A program made the position numbers and the translations under genes. A stretch of DNA of 64,000 bases from Porites lobata (lineage: Eukaryota; Cnidaria; Anthozoa; Scleractinia; Poritidae), in NCBI GenBank assembly GCA_942486035.1, contig CALNXK010000032.1, positions 3,492,501 to 3,556,500 of the forward strand, written 5' to 3'. The notes under the pieces are model-generated. The model was not told the DNA's origin, did not search any database, and saw only the letters and a list, made by a program, of their open reading frames with translations. The stretch's first letter is position 1; every line of letters starts with the position of its first letter. Positions 47,813 to 60,758 of the stretch are shown piece by piece.

Positions 47813-50800
47813 ATGAGCTCCAAACGCAGTGAGCGATCATTTCATTTAAAAGACACAATGGATGGAGAGATCAAATCAAACTCGGCCAAAAGTAGCATGA
47901 ACAGATTTCCCAAAAAAGACTCATTGGTGATTTCTGTCCTTTCGCTGGTTCTCTTTGCACTAATTTTTGTGAGGATTGAAGTTGTTCGCAGGAGGGCAGA
48001 GGTGACGGAAGCAAAACTTGAAAAACGCATTCAGCGAATCGAAGACGAAATGCAGGAGAAAGTGCTGACTATTGTGAAGGGATTGTTTAAGACAGAGCGA
48101 AACCCGACGACACGAGATTCAATTGTAGGAAATTATGCAGGCATAGGTAGGTCTAAAGCTACTGTTTTTGCCGGATTTTCTAAGACACAAGACGCATCAA
48201 GAAGATCGAAGATTCTATAGAACTCGGCCGCTTCAATGTTACCTCTATTAATTTCTAGTTAGACTACTTATTCTTGAAGGATCACTCTAATCATGGAAAG
48301 TTGTCTTATCTTGGTGGGCAGCAAAAACCACACATATTCTTAGTTGCGGCCAATGACTTGCGTGCCCCCCGGGGGGAGGGGGAGTCCTTGGGTTAATTTT
48401 CGCTGAGTATGTGCGGCAGGCCTCTCAGAGCCTCTACCCCATTGTAGTCTATTTTGTGGCCAATTATAGACCCCATCTTAGTCACTTTTGGGCAAATATG
48501 TAATTTTCACCATCCCAACTTAGTCACTTTCTATTTGTGTGTTGAAGAACACTTTCTTTTTCACCTACACTACAAACATTCTGGTACGTTTGCTTACCGT
48601 AAATTAACTCCGTTGAAAATGCGACCACATAAAAGTCAATCCAGTCGTGAAAATGCGACCCCATCCAGCGGCATATCCCCATTAGCCTCTTATAAGGAAG
48701 TACCCCCTAACCGGGTTTGTATGCCGCGTTTATAATACATTGGAATGTCGATCATAAGAGTCTCAGCTGGGTGAATGGAATGTGTCTCGTTAAGTTTCTA
48801 ATGTAGCACTCGATATGTCTCTTAAAGGTATGTTTACTAAGAACATTAAAGGATGAGGTAACGCGGATTGCTGGGGTTCTTTGTGGCCAACGGCCTTGCA
48901 AAGCGAGGTTTATTATCACGCCGCGCGTGGATCGCGCATGGACCTCTTAAAGCGTGCTTTGATCCGCGCTTTGGCGATAAACCAAGCTGATGCTTGCGGT
49001 GCCCTATATAGCAACAGAACTGTAAAAAAACCCTTGGTCTGGTTGATGTTTCGGCGCTGAGTTTAAAAAGGGCAATACTCGACGTGAACGAACGTTTGTA
49101 TTGCGTCTCACTTGGCAGACGAGTTTGTTTCTGTCGGCGGTCTGAGTTCGCCTCTTCACCATCCGGACCTTGTTTATTTCTCTGAGATGACTGAGTAAAG
49201 TCATGTTACAGCGAGGTGCAATGAACTTGACGTTCTTCCGCGCCCTAACCTTTGGCCGCTATATTGCGACTCACTCAAGCTAAAACAAATCATAGCTTGC
49301 TGAGCGTCTCCAAATACCGTAACAGACTTCATTCTAAATAACATAACTGTAGTCGAACGAACCAAGTGCCATGATCATGATATGTAGCGTATAGAGGGGT
49401 AATAAACAATAATAAATTAAGAATGATAAAATAACTTACAAAACCAAAAAAAAACAGACCACAACGAAAAGTACAAAATATACAGTTATAGTAAATTTCC
49501 TGGCTGAAACAAGAAGACCGGAAAAGGCAAAACATGCATTAATTTAACCACGCAGTGGAAAAAAAAACTTATGCGAAAATTACACACAAAACTTGATATA
49601 CGGAATATACGGTGTGCCAGAACACGCACAAGCAAACAAGCAAAGATGCGCCAATAGTAAAGCAACAACCATAATAGAAATAGAGTAATTTTCTGTCGCT
49701 TTCAATTAACCAGTTCCTATTTTGCATTTTTAGCCATTTCTCAAGAAACCGTAGAACGCGCTGTAGATCAGGATCGACGAGAAGGAAGAAATGTTGCTCC
49801 TACGCCTGGTGTTATATCTTTACAGCAAATCCGCCAGGAAATCGACAGGAAAATTACAAAAGCGTGCGCCACCACTGATAAGATCTGTCAGACAGGTCAA
49901 CAGGGACCCCGGGGAGTACCCGGTGCTCCTGGGTATCCTGGATACAAGGGAGAAAAAGGAGCACCCTGAAACACTGGCCCTCGTGGTCCTAAAGGACTAA
50001 CAGGAGCTCAAGGAGTCAGGGGAAAACTAGGGCCTACGGGACCGCAGGGAGTCAAGGGCGAAAAAGGTGAAGTAGGAGCTGTTGGTTCTCCTGGGGCAAG
50101 AGGAGACACTGGACCTATGGGCCCAACAGGTTTCAAAGGATCCACTGGATTAAAAGGGAACAAAGGAAACAGGGGCTCTAATGGCATTCAAGGACCAAAA
50201 GGAGAATGTGTAGTCCCTCCTAAGATACTTGTTTTTCCGGAATCTCAGAATGTGTTTGTGAACAAGTCTGCAACATTTTATTGCTGGGTGCAAGGACACG
50301 TGTCTAAGAAAATAACATGGCGTAAGCTTGGAGGTAACTTGCATCGTGGCATTACAGCAGAGAATGGTGTTCTTTACATCACTAATGCCCAGAGGCCACA
50401 TACTGGATCATACTTGTGTACAGTCTTCACTAGTTATGGAATATTTCGAGCCGTCACTATTTTAGGAATTAAAGGTGAAATATTTTGTATAATTTTTACT
50501 TTCCTTCTTTTTAAACTCAGGTTGTCTTGTTATGTCGGTTTTTTTTTGTATTCTAACGCTTTTGTCGCGGTCCCAGTTTTTATCCAGTGATCATTTGTCA
50601 TTGAAGCTATCTTTTTAATTTTGGCGATTGCTTTCTTCCTGCGCGGCTTATCAGTAACCGATGAGTGGATCACTATAACTAAACTGACTCGTCCCCTATG
50701 GAGTATGTTCGTCGCAGCCATGTTGGAGGAGAAAAACAATAACACGGTTTTCCTTTGGGGAAAAAATTTCATTGTCATGCGAATATCTTTTTTATTGTTT

Positions 50801-53800
50801 ATAGCTCCAACGTGTCCGCCGCGCACATACTTAACGAGAATAGTTCGTTCAATGGGACCGCGAGCAGTGATGGGAGGGGGAGGGAGAAATAAGGTTAAGA
50901 GGCCGGGAATCTCTCCCTTTGGTTTTCCTTCTTTCCATCACCTCTCACATGCGTGCTCCTTGGTCACTGCTCTAACGTTCCCTTCTCCGCGTGTGATCCA
51001 AATAGAGACGAGTGGGGACGAGTCAGATAATCAAATCGAAAATTTTCAGTTTTGGCGGCTATTTCCCCTATTTTTTCTCCTATGCATCTAATGATTAAAC
51101 GAACTTGCGACTATTTTAATTTTCCTTCAGCGCCTCCGGTATTAATTAGAAGGCCTCCTCCTTATGTGTATGCTGACAAAGGCACTACTGTGAATCTTTG
51201 TTGTAAGGCAGATGGCTCACTGGTTTGGTCAAGTTCACCAACCGCCCTAACATCGATACCGTCTTCTCAGCGGAATGGATGCCTCTCCTTAAGCAACATG
51301 ACTCGAGAAAGTGCTGGGAAATACACTTGCCGTGCAACCAACCAGTTTGGATTCGCAGAGGCAACTACTGAAGTATTTTTTACAGGTTATTTCAGAATAC
51401 TTTTTTTTTCTAATCAACATGGACAGCGAACGAAACATTTTGGCTAGCACGGTCCCAGGGGCGGGTTGGCAGGAGGGGACGGGGATAAGCCAGCGTTTAA
51501 GGGACGTGAACAATCGAAAGTGGTCAAAAGAAAGAGGAAGAAAAAGAAAAGAAGAAAATGGACCAAATATTCAGCCCAAACAATCCCCTTGCCTACACTT
51601 TATAAGCGGAATCAAGCGAAAATATCAGTTAGAAAATAAATATCAGTTAGTGTGCCTTAAAAGAAAAACGAAACAGTTTTAAAAAAGGGGCTTTCAGAGG
51701 TGTAATGTCTTTCTTTATCTCTTGTAAAAAAAGTCAAAAAAAATAAACTTTTACGGAGAAACTATTTGTCTCTAAAGTGAAAAAAAAGAGAGTGATCTTA
51801 CTATAGGTAGTTAGGTTACGCAAACTAAGCAGAAAAATATCCAAATTAATTTAAACAGTTGTCCACTTCCTTAGGTGCATCAAGAGACTATAAAGGGGAC
51901 AAAGAGGGCATCCCCCATATCCAGCCTATTCCATAGGTAATTCGTCTCGAGTTATTTTTGGAATCGGGATAAAGTTACCTCGCGCGAGGCGTGGATGTTT
52001 CGTGGAGGTTTCGCATGACCAAACGCCGTGCAAAACATGTCGGGCGAGAGGCAATGAAAGCGTAAAAAGATCGAGAGCATTCCTGAATATTGAAGCGAAA
52101 TGAGTCGGCGCTCACCTGGGAAAAAGGAATCGCTGGACTCTTTGACAACGGCGTGAAAACAGTTTAACTCGAAGTTGTCGTAACCTCAGTGCTTTAATAA
52201 AATGAGAAATTTCGCCGGTCTATTGAAACCGGTCGTTTGTACAATTTAAGGAGTTTAAGATCCAACGACGCGGACGACAACTAGAACGTCAAAAAAACAA
52301 TAGGTTTAATTAGCAAAACAACAACTTCGCACGTGCAACACTTTTTTGTTCATTTTTTTCCCGTTTTTGCACGACTTCGACGTGAAAATGCCTAATTTCG
52401 CGTTTTATGGAGGACGTAAATAAGCAACGACGAAATTTTATTTCTCTTTCTGAGCTTGAATATGGTCCCTTGAAATTCAGCTTTAGGAAGGTTCGCCTAC
52501 AATTGACAAAGTATATAAGTGGGTAGGAATAATGGCTATAAAGACTGAAAAAAATAAACATCAAACCAGAAATTGCCTTCAAACTGTAAATTATAAATGA
52601 TCCTGAGAGAATATTCAGTGTGTTAAGGATTTCCCTGCTCTACTGTTAGCTCTATACAAGAGAGGAAGGGCGATTCTTTTTTTAATTTCCGTTTCGCTGA
52701 CACAGCTTTCGCAGAAATCTCGCTGTAGTCGTTTTCGTCGACAAAAGGAATAGCAAAATCGCTCTCCGCGTCTTCCCACATTTTGTTCTGCGTCATTTCG
52801 TGAAGGACGCGTGGCTCTCAGCGTGGGCCATCCACGCGGAACACATTCGCACTATGTGATTGGCTGTTGTCTAATCCCCCTTGAGATCTGTGGTGTTAAA
52901 AATAACTCGAGACGAATTACCTGTGGAATAGGGTGTATATGGGGGATGCCCTATCTGTCCCCTTTATAGTCTCTTGGATGCATTGAACATTCATGAGGAT
53001 GTTACTGATTGATTGATCTCTGCTTCGGCCACTGTATGCACTAGTGCATGGAGGCTCCCAGACCTGAATTGTCCGCATGATAAGCGTCTAAAATGCCATT
53101 TGGCCGCTTTCTAGCAGTCAATTTTTCGTTTGCTATTAGCTTTCTTGTGCTTAGTTTAGATTTGAAGATATCATAAAATGATAATCCGGCAAAGAAAGAG
53201 TCTGCAAAATAAATATAAACGTTTCTTACATTATTGTGCTTTTAATCCAATTTTCAGGGTGTAAAGAACCAGGCCAATTTGTCCAGGTACATGCTTTTCT
53301 TTTCGATTTCTTTATACAAACTTCTGTAATTAGTCCTCAAGGAGACATTTTATGGATCTCACTGAGTTGAAGTAGTTCTTAGAGTATTAAGGGATACATA
53401 TAATATAATAGGAACGTATTTGCCTGATGGATATATGTGCAGTTTCGTTATTCATTTGTTTGTTTATACGTACAATGTTTTGCATGCAGATAACAAAAGT
53501 CACCTGGACTTCTCCTAGGTTTAGTTCCTTGGGGATCAATAGCTGTGCATGTATTGAGAATACGTTACAAGATCAGTATATTGTTTCTCCCTTTCTTTCA
53601 ATTCGTAATAGCGCTTCTGTCACTCAGGCTGGATGTTGATTGCTCGATTCTCTAATAAAGACAGCAGACACTGGATGAATGACAAAGGAGACTGGTGGTA
53701 TGACCGTCTGACTGCATTTGGAGCCACAATTGATCCTTCAGTTAACGCTGACATGATCTCACCCGGGTTTTGGTTGGCTAAAGGCACAGAGTTCAAGATC

Positions 53801-54268
53801 ACGCGTAGTGATGACCCCTATCACACGCCTCTTCTAGAAACCACAGGGAACTGTTTGCGTGGGCAGACCTTTCGATCCAAAATCACAAGTTATGGCATCT
53901 TCAGAAATGGCAGGGTTTGGTCCAGTGACAGGTGCCTGGGAAGCTGCAGGGTTCAATATGGCGGCGAGTACAAGAAAACACAGGGTTTTGAACTAGCTGA
54001 GTGTGGTCGTGGAGATTTCCAAAGCCGCAACAAGATCGGTTTCTGGTGTCACTATAGCACTGATGGATCAGTAATGATGATTGGGGGAGGAGGATATAGA
54101 TGTGCGTATGCTGATCAGGGAATGGGAATAACAGAAACTGACAGGGCTTCTTTTGTTGAAATGGGAGACGGTAATGTGGGTAATGCCGAGTATGACTTTG
54201 GCCATAACGCTTACGCAGGGAATCCTCAAATATCCTCGGCCTACTCATTAAACTTATGGATTCGCTAA
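47813..54268 (+). CDS. Type II membrane collagen-Ig protein with in-frame stop
   Basis: Supported exons are 47813-48146, 49734-50474, 51131-51385 and 53628-54268, with a tentative small exon 53258-53286; phases of the first three agree. The ATG at 47813 begins a cytoplasmic part, then a signal anchor (SLVISVLSLVLFALIFVRIE) and a charged coiled-coil stalk. About 34 Gly-X-Y triplets follow (GPRGVPGAPGYP ... GIQGPKGEC), then Ig domains (FYCWVQG ... GSYLCTVF; VNLCCKA ... GKYTCRATN). The final exon encodes an intelectin/fibrinogen-like domain (GWMLIARFSN, MIGGGGYRCAYADQGMGITE, YSLNLWIR). A surface adhesion or recognition role is likely. TGA at 49967-49969 replaces the Gly of one triplet. The part joining Ig2 to the last domain is unresolved, so the allele may be broken. 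Confidence 0.72.
51881..52976. repeat. 1.1 kb element with about 85 bp terminal inverted repeats
   Basis: The left arm (51881-51964, AAGAGACTATAAAGGGGACA ... CTCGAGTTATTTTT) is mirrored at 52893-52976. TGCAT-like flanks may be a target duplication. The interior has no transposase, and a family B copy is nested at 52249-52575. It lies in the intron after the second Ig exon of the collagen-Ig gene. Confidence 0.75.
52249..52575 (-). repeat. Family B element, copy 3, nested
   Basis: The start GTTTAAGATCCAACGACGCG matches the family B terminus. The interior runs opposite to copies 1 and 2 (GACGTGAAAATGCCTAATTT), as an insertion in the other orientation would. The far end is degraded. Confidence 0.65.
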
Positions 54269-54415
54269 TTAAAAGCAGTGCTAACTTAATGGGTCTACGT
54301 AGCCAAGATACACTACTTTTGAACAAATTAGATTATATATTTAAGCTTTATATTTACTACTACTGAACAGTACAAAAGAGTGTAATAATAACTTAGTCAG
54401 ACAAGGGACACAGTT

Positions 54416-55066
54416 AGAAGCCTGGCAGTCGCAGCATTTGATCTTGTATACTGCTCTTGTATACTGGTGAAACCCGCAGAACTAACTTAAGCACGAGACT
54501 GACCGACAACACAAACGAGCGACGAGGAATGGTGACGTCAACAATCACATTGCTGAGCACCATTTAAAGACAAAACATCAAATTGACTGGGACTCTGCGA
54601 CATGTATAACGTATTCTACAGACTACTAGCAACGTCTTACTTTAGAAAGCTGGTTTACTAACTTAGAACAAACGCCACTGAATCGTAGCCAACAGTTACC
54701 AGCGCCGTACAAACGACTTATTGACGAGATCAAGCGAAACTAACTACGAGAGAATGACAATTTGACTAACAATACACGACTGTTTAACTGTGACAATAGA
54801 CGGATCGAAACGCACCAGTTACTGATTACGAGTCTTCATAGCCAATAACATCACGGCTTAAACTGACAGACGACCAATAACATCGCGACGTAATTGACCA
54901 ATCAGATCAATAACCAGAGTATAATACCATCAACTGACTTGATACAACTTACTTTGACTCTGAAGATGACTACCGCACAGGTTGTCGAAACGTCAGTCAC
55001 TGTCAACAACAACAGTCCTATTCAGGACTACTTTCACCCGGACGATCAAACTCAACCTACTTTTGA
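54416..55066 (+). mobile_element. Penelope-like 3' fragment with a 5' inversion
   Basis: From about 54457 to 55066 the sequence parallels 8139-8746 of the first Penelope-like copy. The coding end (EQTPLNRSQQLPAPYKRL then DEIKRN stop) is intact in one frame. The first 40 bases (54416-54455) are the reverse complement of 8101-8140, differing at one position, so the 5' end is inverted. It inserted about 150 bases beyond the collagen-Ig stop codon. Confidence 0.88.
54955..54999 (+). other. Second copy of the hammerhead-like motif
   Basis: The same 45 bases as at 8635-8679, including the TGACT/AGTCA helix, CTGAAGA and GAAA. Confidence 0.4.
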
Positions 55067-57038
55067 GACGTTGTTTTATTTTTCTTTTCGTTCTTTTCAA
55101 AAACATCGGGGAACGAGCTCGCGAGAACGATCGCTGAACGGGAGAAAGAATATTCTTCTTCCCACACCCCTACCTCCTTGCGCTGGCGGTCAATAAATCT
55201 CTCACGGGTTATATTTCATCACGCGCGCTCGACGGACTTTGAAGAGAAAATAGAGGGTCTGTGAACGGGCTAGTTTGGCCCAATAGGTGACTGTGTCCCT
55301 TTAAGCATTTTTAACAGTCTACAATCAAAGTTTCAAAGGTTGCATTGCTTGTACAAATAGTAAAAATTCGTTGGCAGCCACGTTTAGGTTATGAAAATTT
55401 GTCGTTTTAAAGGAGAAAGAGTATAGGGCCTCTATTTTCACCACCGAGAAAAAAAGTCATGCAAAGTACTGTTATTGATTGATCATGCGTAAGAGAGGAA
55501 CTTTAGAGTGTTTCCAAGGTCAAAGACCGGACCGCAGAACCGCTTTGAAGATGTTATAATTAGAGCTGTTTAATTTGATAATAACCTAATCACTATTTTT
55601 TTGGTATATTGTTCAAATAGCAAGAGTACTTTTGTTTCAAATAACTTTGCCCGCTTAATAAATAAATACTCATATCCCGTTATAATACGGACACTTTCTA
55701 TCGTTCTTTCACTGTCAGTATTAACGGGTTTCAACTGTAAAACTGATACCTGTAGACACATAAGAGCTGGGTAAGAGATGAGTGTGGCGTAATTAACCTC
55801 AACAAGTTAAATCCGGTTTGACACTACCCTCTGAAAGGGTGTGGCATTATTACTTAAAAAGAGCTCATCACCAAGCCATCAGACATCTCATTCCTAATCT
55901 CGAAAATTTATATATATATATATATATATTTTTTTTTTTTTAGAAACGAAAAATGTATATGCATTTTAGTGCTTTCGGCGTTCAGGAATTGTTTGAAATA
56001 GATAACCTTGCATGGCACGCGTAAATGCCGATCATTTCCTTTTATCCTTCGATGCATATTTTTGGGGCTACTGACCGCCTTTTAGGGAGCGTAGCCACTA
56101 TGTCATGGCGTTGTGAGTACGTCCGTGAGTCTGTAAGTCCGTAAGTCCGTAAACATGCACAGGAAGCCCACTATCTTGGTCTGGTTGAAATAGTGGCCGC
56201 GCTTTAAAAACCGGAAAAAATGCTTTTAGCGATGCATCTCGACGGCAGAATTATTTTGAAGAGAAAATGGAAGCGCTTTGGACCAACAGCCTTAAAATAA
56301 GAGGAAAATTGTTGTATAAAAACATTTGTGATGCGTCTACGATGTTCCCCGGCCTGCAAAGCACAGACGTATTTCAGGTCATCGCTTCTCTCCCTCCGAA
56401 GACAGAGAGCAGCGACGACCGGAAATACGTCTTCGCTTCGCAGGCTACGATGTGCCTTGCCTCACAGTTTTTTGATCGTGTGCCTGATGAGCGTGCAGCA
56501 CGGGGTTCCAGCCCAAACTAAAGCAATATCCACATGCAGTCACAGACTGCCTTTTATTTTTCCTTTTCATTGGCCGAAAGCCCACCACTTAACCTGTAAA
56601 TAACTGCCTACAAATAATGATCTGCTCATGGTTTTTTCCTTCTTGCGATCACTCTTCCGTGGAAATGTCAAAATGGCAGATATTCATTAAAAACAATCTA
56701 AACTCGGTGACGGAATGATAAACAATTATTGAACTCGATACGGTTACCGCAAAATATCGTGATTTGTCAGTATCTCGCAGATCACCTTCGGCTTCAGCAA
56801 ATAATTAATCTGCTCGCCAAAGACAAATGACGATCTCACAACTTGCAAGCTCGCTAACTCGCAACTCGCAGTTTAGTTTATCTCCTGGAGTCCTGTTCTC
56901 GACCCCAGTGCTTTTAACCATTAGAAGGCTTCATCGATGACATAGGTAAGATCTGGGAAAAAGAATAAAGAGAGAAAAAAAGTAATCAGCAAAATGCACG
57001 TCATGTCATGCCTTCTCCTGTTGATACCCTTGGTCCTG
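55067..57038. other. Stretch without a supportable gene
   Basis: There is a TA dinucleotide and T-run tract at about 55908-55941, a partial Tigger-like end at about 55660-55740 (TATTAACGGGTTTCAACTG) and a small GTCCGTAA tandem near 56120-56150. Reading frames at 56267-56603 overlap each other in two frames and have no recognisable domain. Confidence 0.4.
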
Positions 57039-57300
<262 letters not shown>

Positions 57301-59005
57301 GTTCTATTTTAAATCGAAGACTTCACTTGTATTTTGAGGAAAATAAGATATTACATAATTCCCAAATTGGCTTTTTGCCTGAAAACCGCACTGCAGACCA
57401 TGTTTTCACTCTAAGGACCCTAATAGATAAATATGTGCATTATCACAAGGAAAAAGTCTACGCTTGTTTCGTAGATTTTCGCAAAGCGTTTGACTCTGTT
57501 TGGCACGAAGGATTGTTTTATAAGCTGCTAAAAACGAATATAGGAGGAAACTTGTACAACCTCATGAAAAGTCTTTATTGCAACTCGACATGTTCCATCA
57601 AAATCGGTGAAAACAAAACAGAGCCTTTTCATATTCCAGAGGTGTACGTCAAGGCTGTATTTTAAGCCCTCTTTTATTTAACCTCTATTTAAACAATCTA
57701 CCACTTTTATTCGAAGACACCTTATCTGACCCATTTGTTCTCCCAAATGGGAAAAAAATAAATTCACTTTTCTACGCAGATGATTTAGTTATTCTATCAA
57801 GATCGAAAACTGGATTACAGAACTGTTTAAATGCGCTTTCTTTGTATTGTGACAAATGGAAGCTAAAAATTAATCCGAAGAAAACAAAAATTATGATATT
57901 CCACAAACGCCCAAAAAAATCTATTGACATCAAATTCAACATAGGCAGTGAGTCAATTGAAATTGTCCAAGAATACACTTATTTAGGTACACGTTTAACT
58001 CCAACGGGAAACTTTACACTTGCACTCGAACACTTAAAAGAAAAGGCCCTTCACGCGTTTTCTAGTATTCTGAAGCGGACAATTCTTAACAAACTTAATC
58101 CTAATACTGCATCCCAAATTTTTGACACCATGGTATTCCCAATCTTGAGTTACAACAGCGAGGTATGGGGAATGTACACCAAGCAAGATTTTAAAAAATG
58201 GGATAGCTCCCCAATAGAAAAAATCCACCTCAAATTCTGTAAACGTTACTCAGAGGTTAACAATAAGGCCTCTAACATAGCCTGCAGAGCTGAACTTGAT
58301 AGACTGCCGCTGCTTATCCCGATAAATCAGAAAATTATGAAATATTTTGTTTACCTCAACAACAAAGATAATGACTCTATAGTCAAACAGTCTTTCCTTA
58401 TGTCAAAGAATCTACATTCTATGAATAATTCCGGATATTTTTCCAATTTCATAAACATGCTTGAACAATACAATCTAACCAGTTTAGATGCTGAATCTCT
58501 AGATAATGATAAAATTAGACGATATACCACAGAAATGAGAGAGAAATATCTATCTTTTTGGCGGCACAGCCTCGAAAATTCAAAAAAACTAGAATTTTAT
58601 AAAACTTTTAAAGATGAATATTCTACATCTGATTATCTCTACCAGCTAAGACATTATGACGAACGACAGAATTTTGTTAAATTTAAAATAAGTAATCACA
58701 AACTTATGATTGAACATGGTCGATACAAAATCGATCATTTGCCAAGAGAAAATAAATTATGTCCTTTATGTAACTCAAATCAGGTAGAAGATGAGATTCA
58801 TTTCCTCTTTCAATGTAAAAAATACTCAGTACAGAGACAGGCATTTATTAATGAAATCAATCGAATAATACCTGACTTTGACAAGAAATCATCTCCAGAA
58901 AGCATAAAACTGATAATGAATTCGAAGGAACATCATGTAAATAAGTTAGTTATGAAGTTTGTTTCCACCTGCATGAAAATACGTGATTCATTGTTAGTAA
59001 TGTAA
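57301..59005 (+). pseudogene. LINE reverse transcriptase, one frameshift
   Basis: The first frame (57301-57637) has GFLPENRTADHVFTLR and CFVDFRKAFDSVWHEGL. After the shift, frame 2 gives RGVRQGCILSPLLFNLY, the catalytic SLFYADDLVILS (about 57766-57800), the thumb (KINPKKTKIMIF, EYTYLGTRLTPTG), and a C-terminal cysteine/histidine motif CPLCNSNQVEDEIHFLFQC before TAA at 59003-59005. The enzyme would prime cDNA on nicked target DNA. N-terminal parts are missing. Confidence 0.92.
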
Positions 59006-59120
59006 CCGAATTTTTCTAGATTATTATTAGTGATGTTTTGTTTTATATTTTGATTGTCATATACATGCTTTTGCAATACTGTAAAATGATGCGGTCATGC
59101 AAATAAAGCAATTTATTACT
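57301..59120 (+). mobile_element. 5'-truncated non-LTR retrotransposon
   Basis: Contains most of a LINE reverse transcriptase and its C-terminal region, followed by a 3' UTR with AATAAA at 59101-59106 and a (TAC)n tail. There is no endonuclease domain because the copy is truncated at about 57301. A single one-base shift near 57637 separates two otherwise open frames, so the copy is young. The clade is not determined. Confidence 0.9.
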
Positions 59121-59122
59121 AT

Positions 59123-59214
<92 letters not shown>
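59121..59214 (+). repeat. (TAC)n tail of the non-LTR element
   Basis: ATTACTATTACTACTAC... for about 90 bases directly after the element's 3' UTR. Some LINE families end in such microsatellites rather than poly(A). Confidence 0.9.
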
Positions 59215-59639
59215 AAAATAAAAGTAATATCTAATACTTCTGTGGTGCATTTTAACATAGGTATATGATCTAATGCAGATACACAAAAAGAGAGTTTTTC
59301 TACTTACTGTATGTACTTAAACCATTCCGATAATTTAGCATGACTAAAAACGAGGAAAAGATAAAAAAGGAAATAAGAGTAGAAATAAAAGAACCTCTGA
59401 TAATTTAAACCAAGTCACTGTAGGCTTCTCTAAACTCAGAGGTGCTAAGGAGTTTCTTTTAAACTTATCAAAATTCTTCTCTGTACTTATAATTGCCCCC
59501 GCAGGAATTTCGCCTAGAAGGTGAAATCCCGAGGAGGCACTCTAGTAACCTCGCGCGTATATCAAGGAAAGTACTTACAGCTAAAATATACAGTCATACA
59601 GTCAATATAGAAAATCACGGCTCGATACTCTTGAACAGG

Positions 59640-59810
59640 GGCCGCGAGGAATCGGTAGGTAATGATGACGTTTCTATTGTTTGCGCCCGCAAGTACGAAA
59701 TGGTTAGGATGACGTAAAGACAGAACATCCCCAAGGGACCGCTTAGGTAGATTTTCTGACATTTATTGTGCAGTCATACTTCGACACTCTTTTGCGTTAC
59801 GTGTTATCAG
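59640..59810 (+). repeat. Duplicated segment, copy 1
   Basis: GGTAATGATGACG ... GCGCCCGCAAGTACG ... CTTCGACACTCTTTTGCGTTAC is repeated with substitutions at 61050-61200. The copies are direct repeats about 1.4 kb apart. Confidence 0.65.
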
Positions 59811-59906
59811 CGACATTCTGTGGAGCAGTTGTTTCAGTGAAAGTTATGGACCAAAATTTTAACGACACTGGTTAAGAGCAGAAGACGTTATAAGGTGCGT
59901 ATCACT

Positions 59907-60187
59907 GTGTATACAGCTATTTCGAGAAAGGTTGTCGGAAAAAAGTGCACGCGATAATCCCGAAAGGTAATATGGGATATGATCAATACACTGTTTCTGA
60001 CACTGTAGCTGTCGAACCTACTTTTGCTGTTTCGCTTTAGCACTCGGAAACATACGTCCATGGCCTCTCGTGCCATTCTTTCAAAGTTTCTATGAAGAAC
60101 AGTGATCTCAAAACCACCCACAATACCTATCGGGATTGTCGCGTGCACTTTTTCCGACAACCTTTTTCGAAATAGCTGTATATAAAC
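59907..60187. repeat. Foldback element
   Basis: Arms of about 58 bases (left with ACAGCTATTTCGAGAAAGGT and GTGCACGCGATAATCCCGA, right the complement) are separated by about 165 bases. A minus-strand frame across it has no domain. Confidence 0.7.
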
Positions 60188-60758
60188 ACTTGGAGAGTTT
60201 GCCAGACACGAGTTCACAAATTTTTCATTGGAAACCTTGCCAGACACTCTTTCTCTCTCTTTGACTCCGACAATCAAATTGTGTGCTGACTTATTCCCTG
60301 CTCACAGATGTCCTTCCGCTATAAAGTTTAAAGTAAGACTAGAATGCGCGAGCGTGAATTGATCTTAGTGATCAAACGTCCTTTTAATTTCTAAGGCTTC
60401 CTTTCCGGCAAATAAAATGAACTGAATGTAAAAAGTGAAAGAGAAATAGCGAAAAATTCAGCTTCTAATTAAATCTTTTCTTATGGTTTAGAATAAACTA
60501 TTCTCGAAACTGAGAATGTTTTGATCAAAGCTGTGTAAATCGAACTGAAACGGTGCATGGAACCTTGCGTTTCCTGTATTTATCTCACCTATATATTGTA
60601 TGGAATATGTGTGAAAATCTTCATTATGAATCGGTATGTTTCAAAGAGCTACACAACTGCAAGATTAAGAACTTAGCAGAGGGGTCTTGCAAAAAACCTC
60701 CCACATTACACCAAGGTTGTAGTAAGAGCATCGTCATATATTTATCAGGTCGCTTAAT

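Noticed and set aside
53427..53639. Frame with VTWTSPRF as part of the collagen-Ig gene
   Set aside because: The phase at 53490 fits after the small exon, but no convincing donor leads from it to the exon at 53628, so it was left out of the model.
56267..56603. Two overlapping frames with ordinary-looking composition
   Set aside because: They compete in different frames over the same DNA and neither shows a domain or splice signals.
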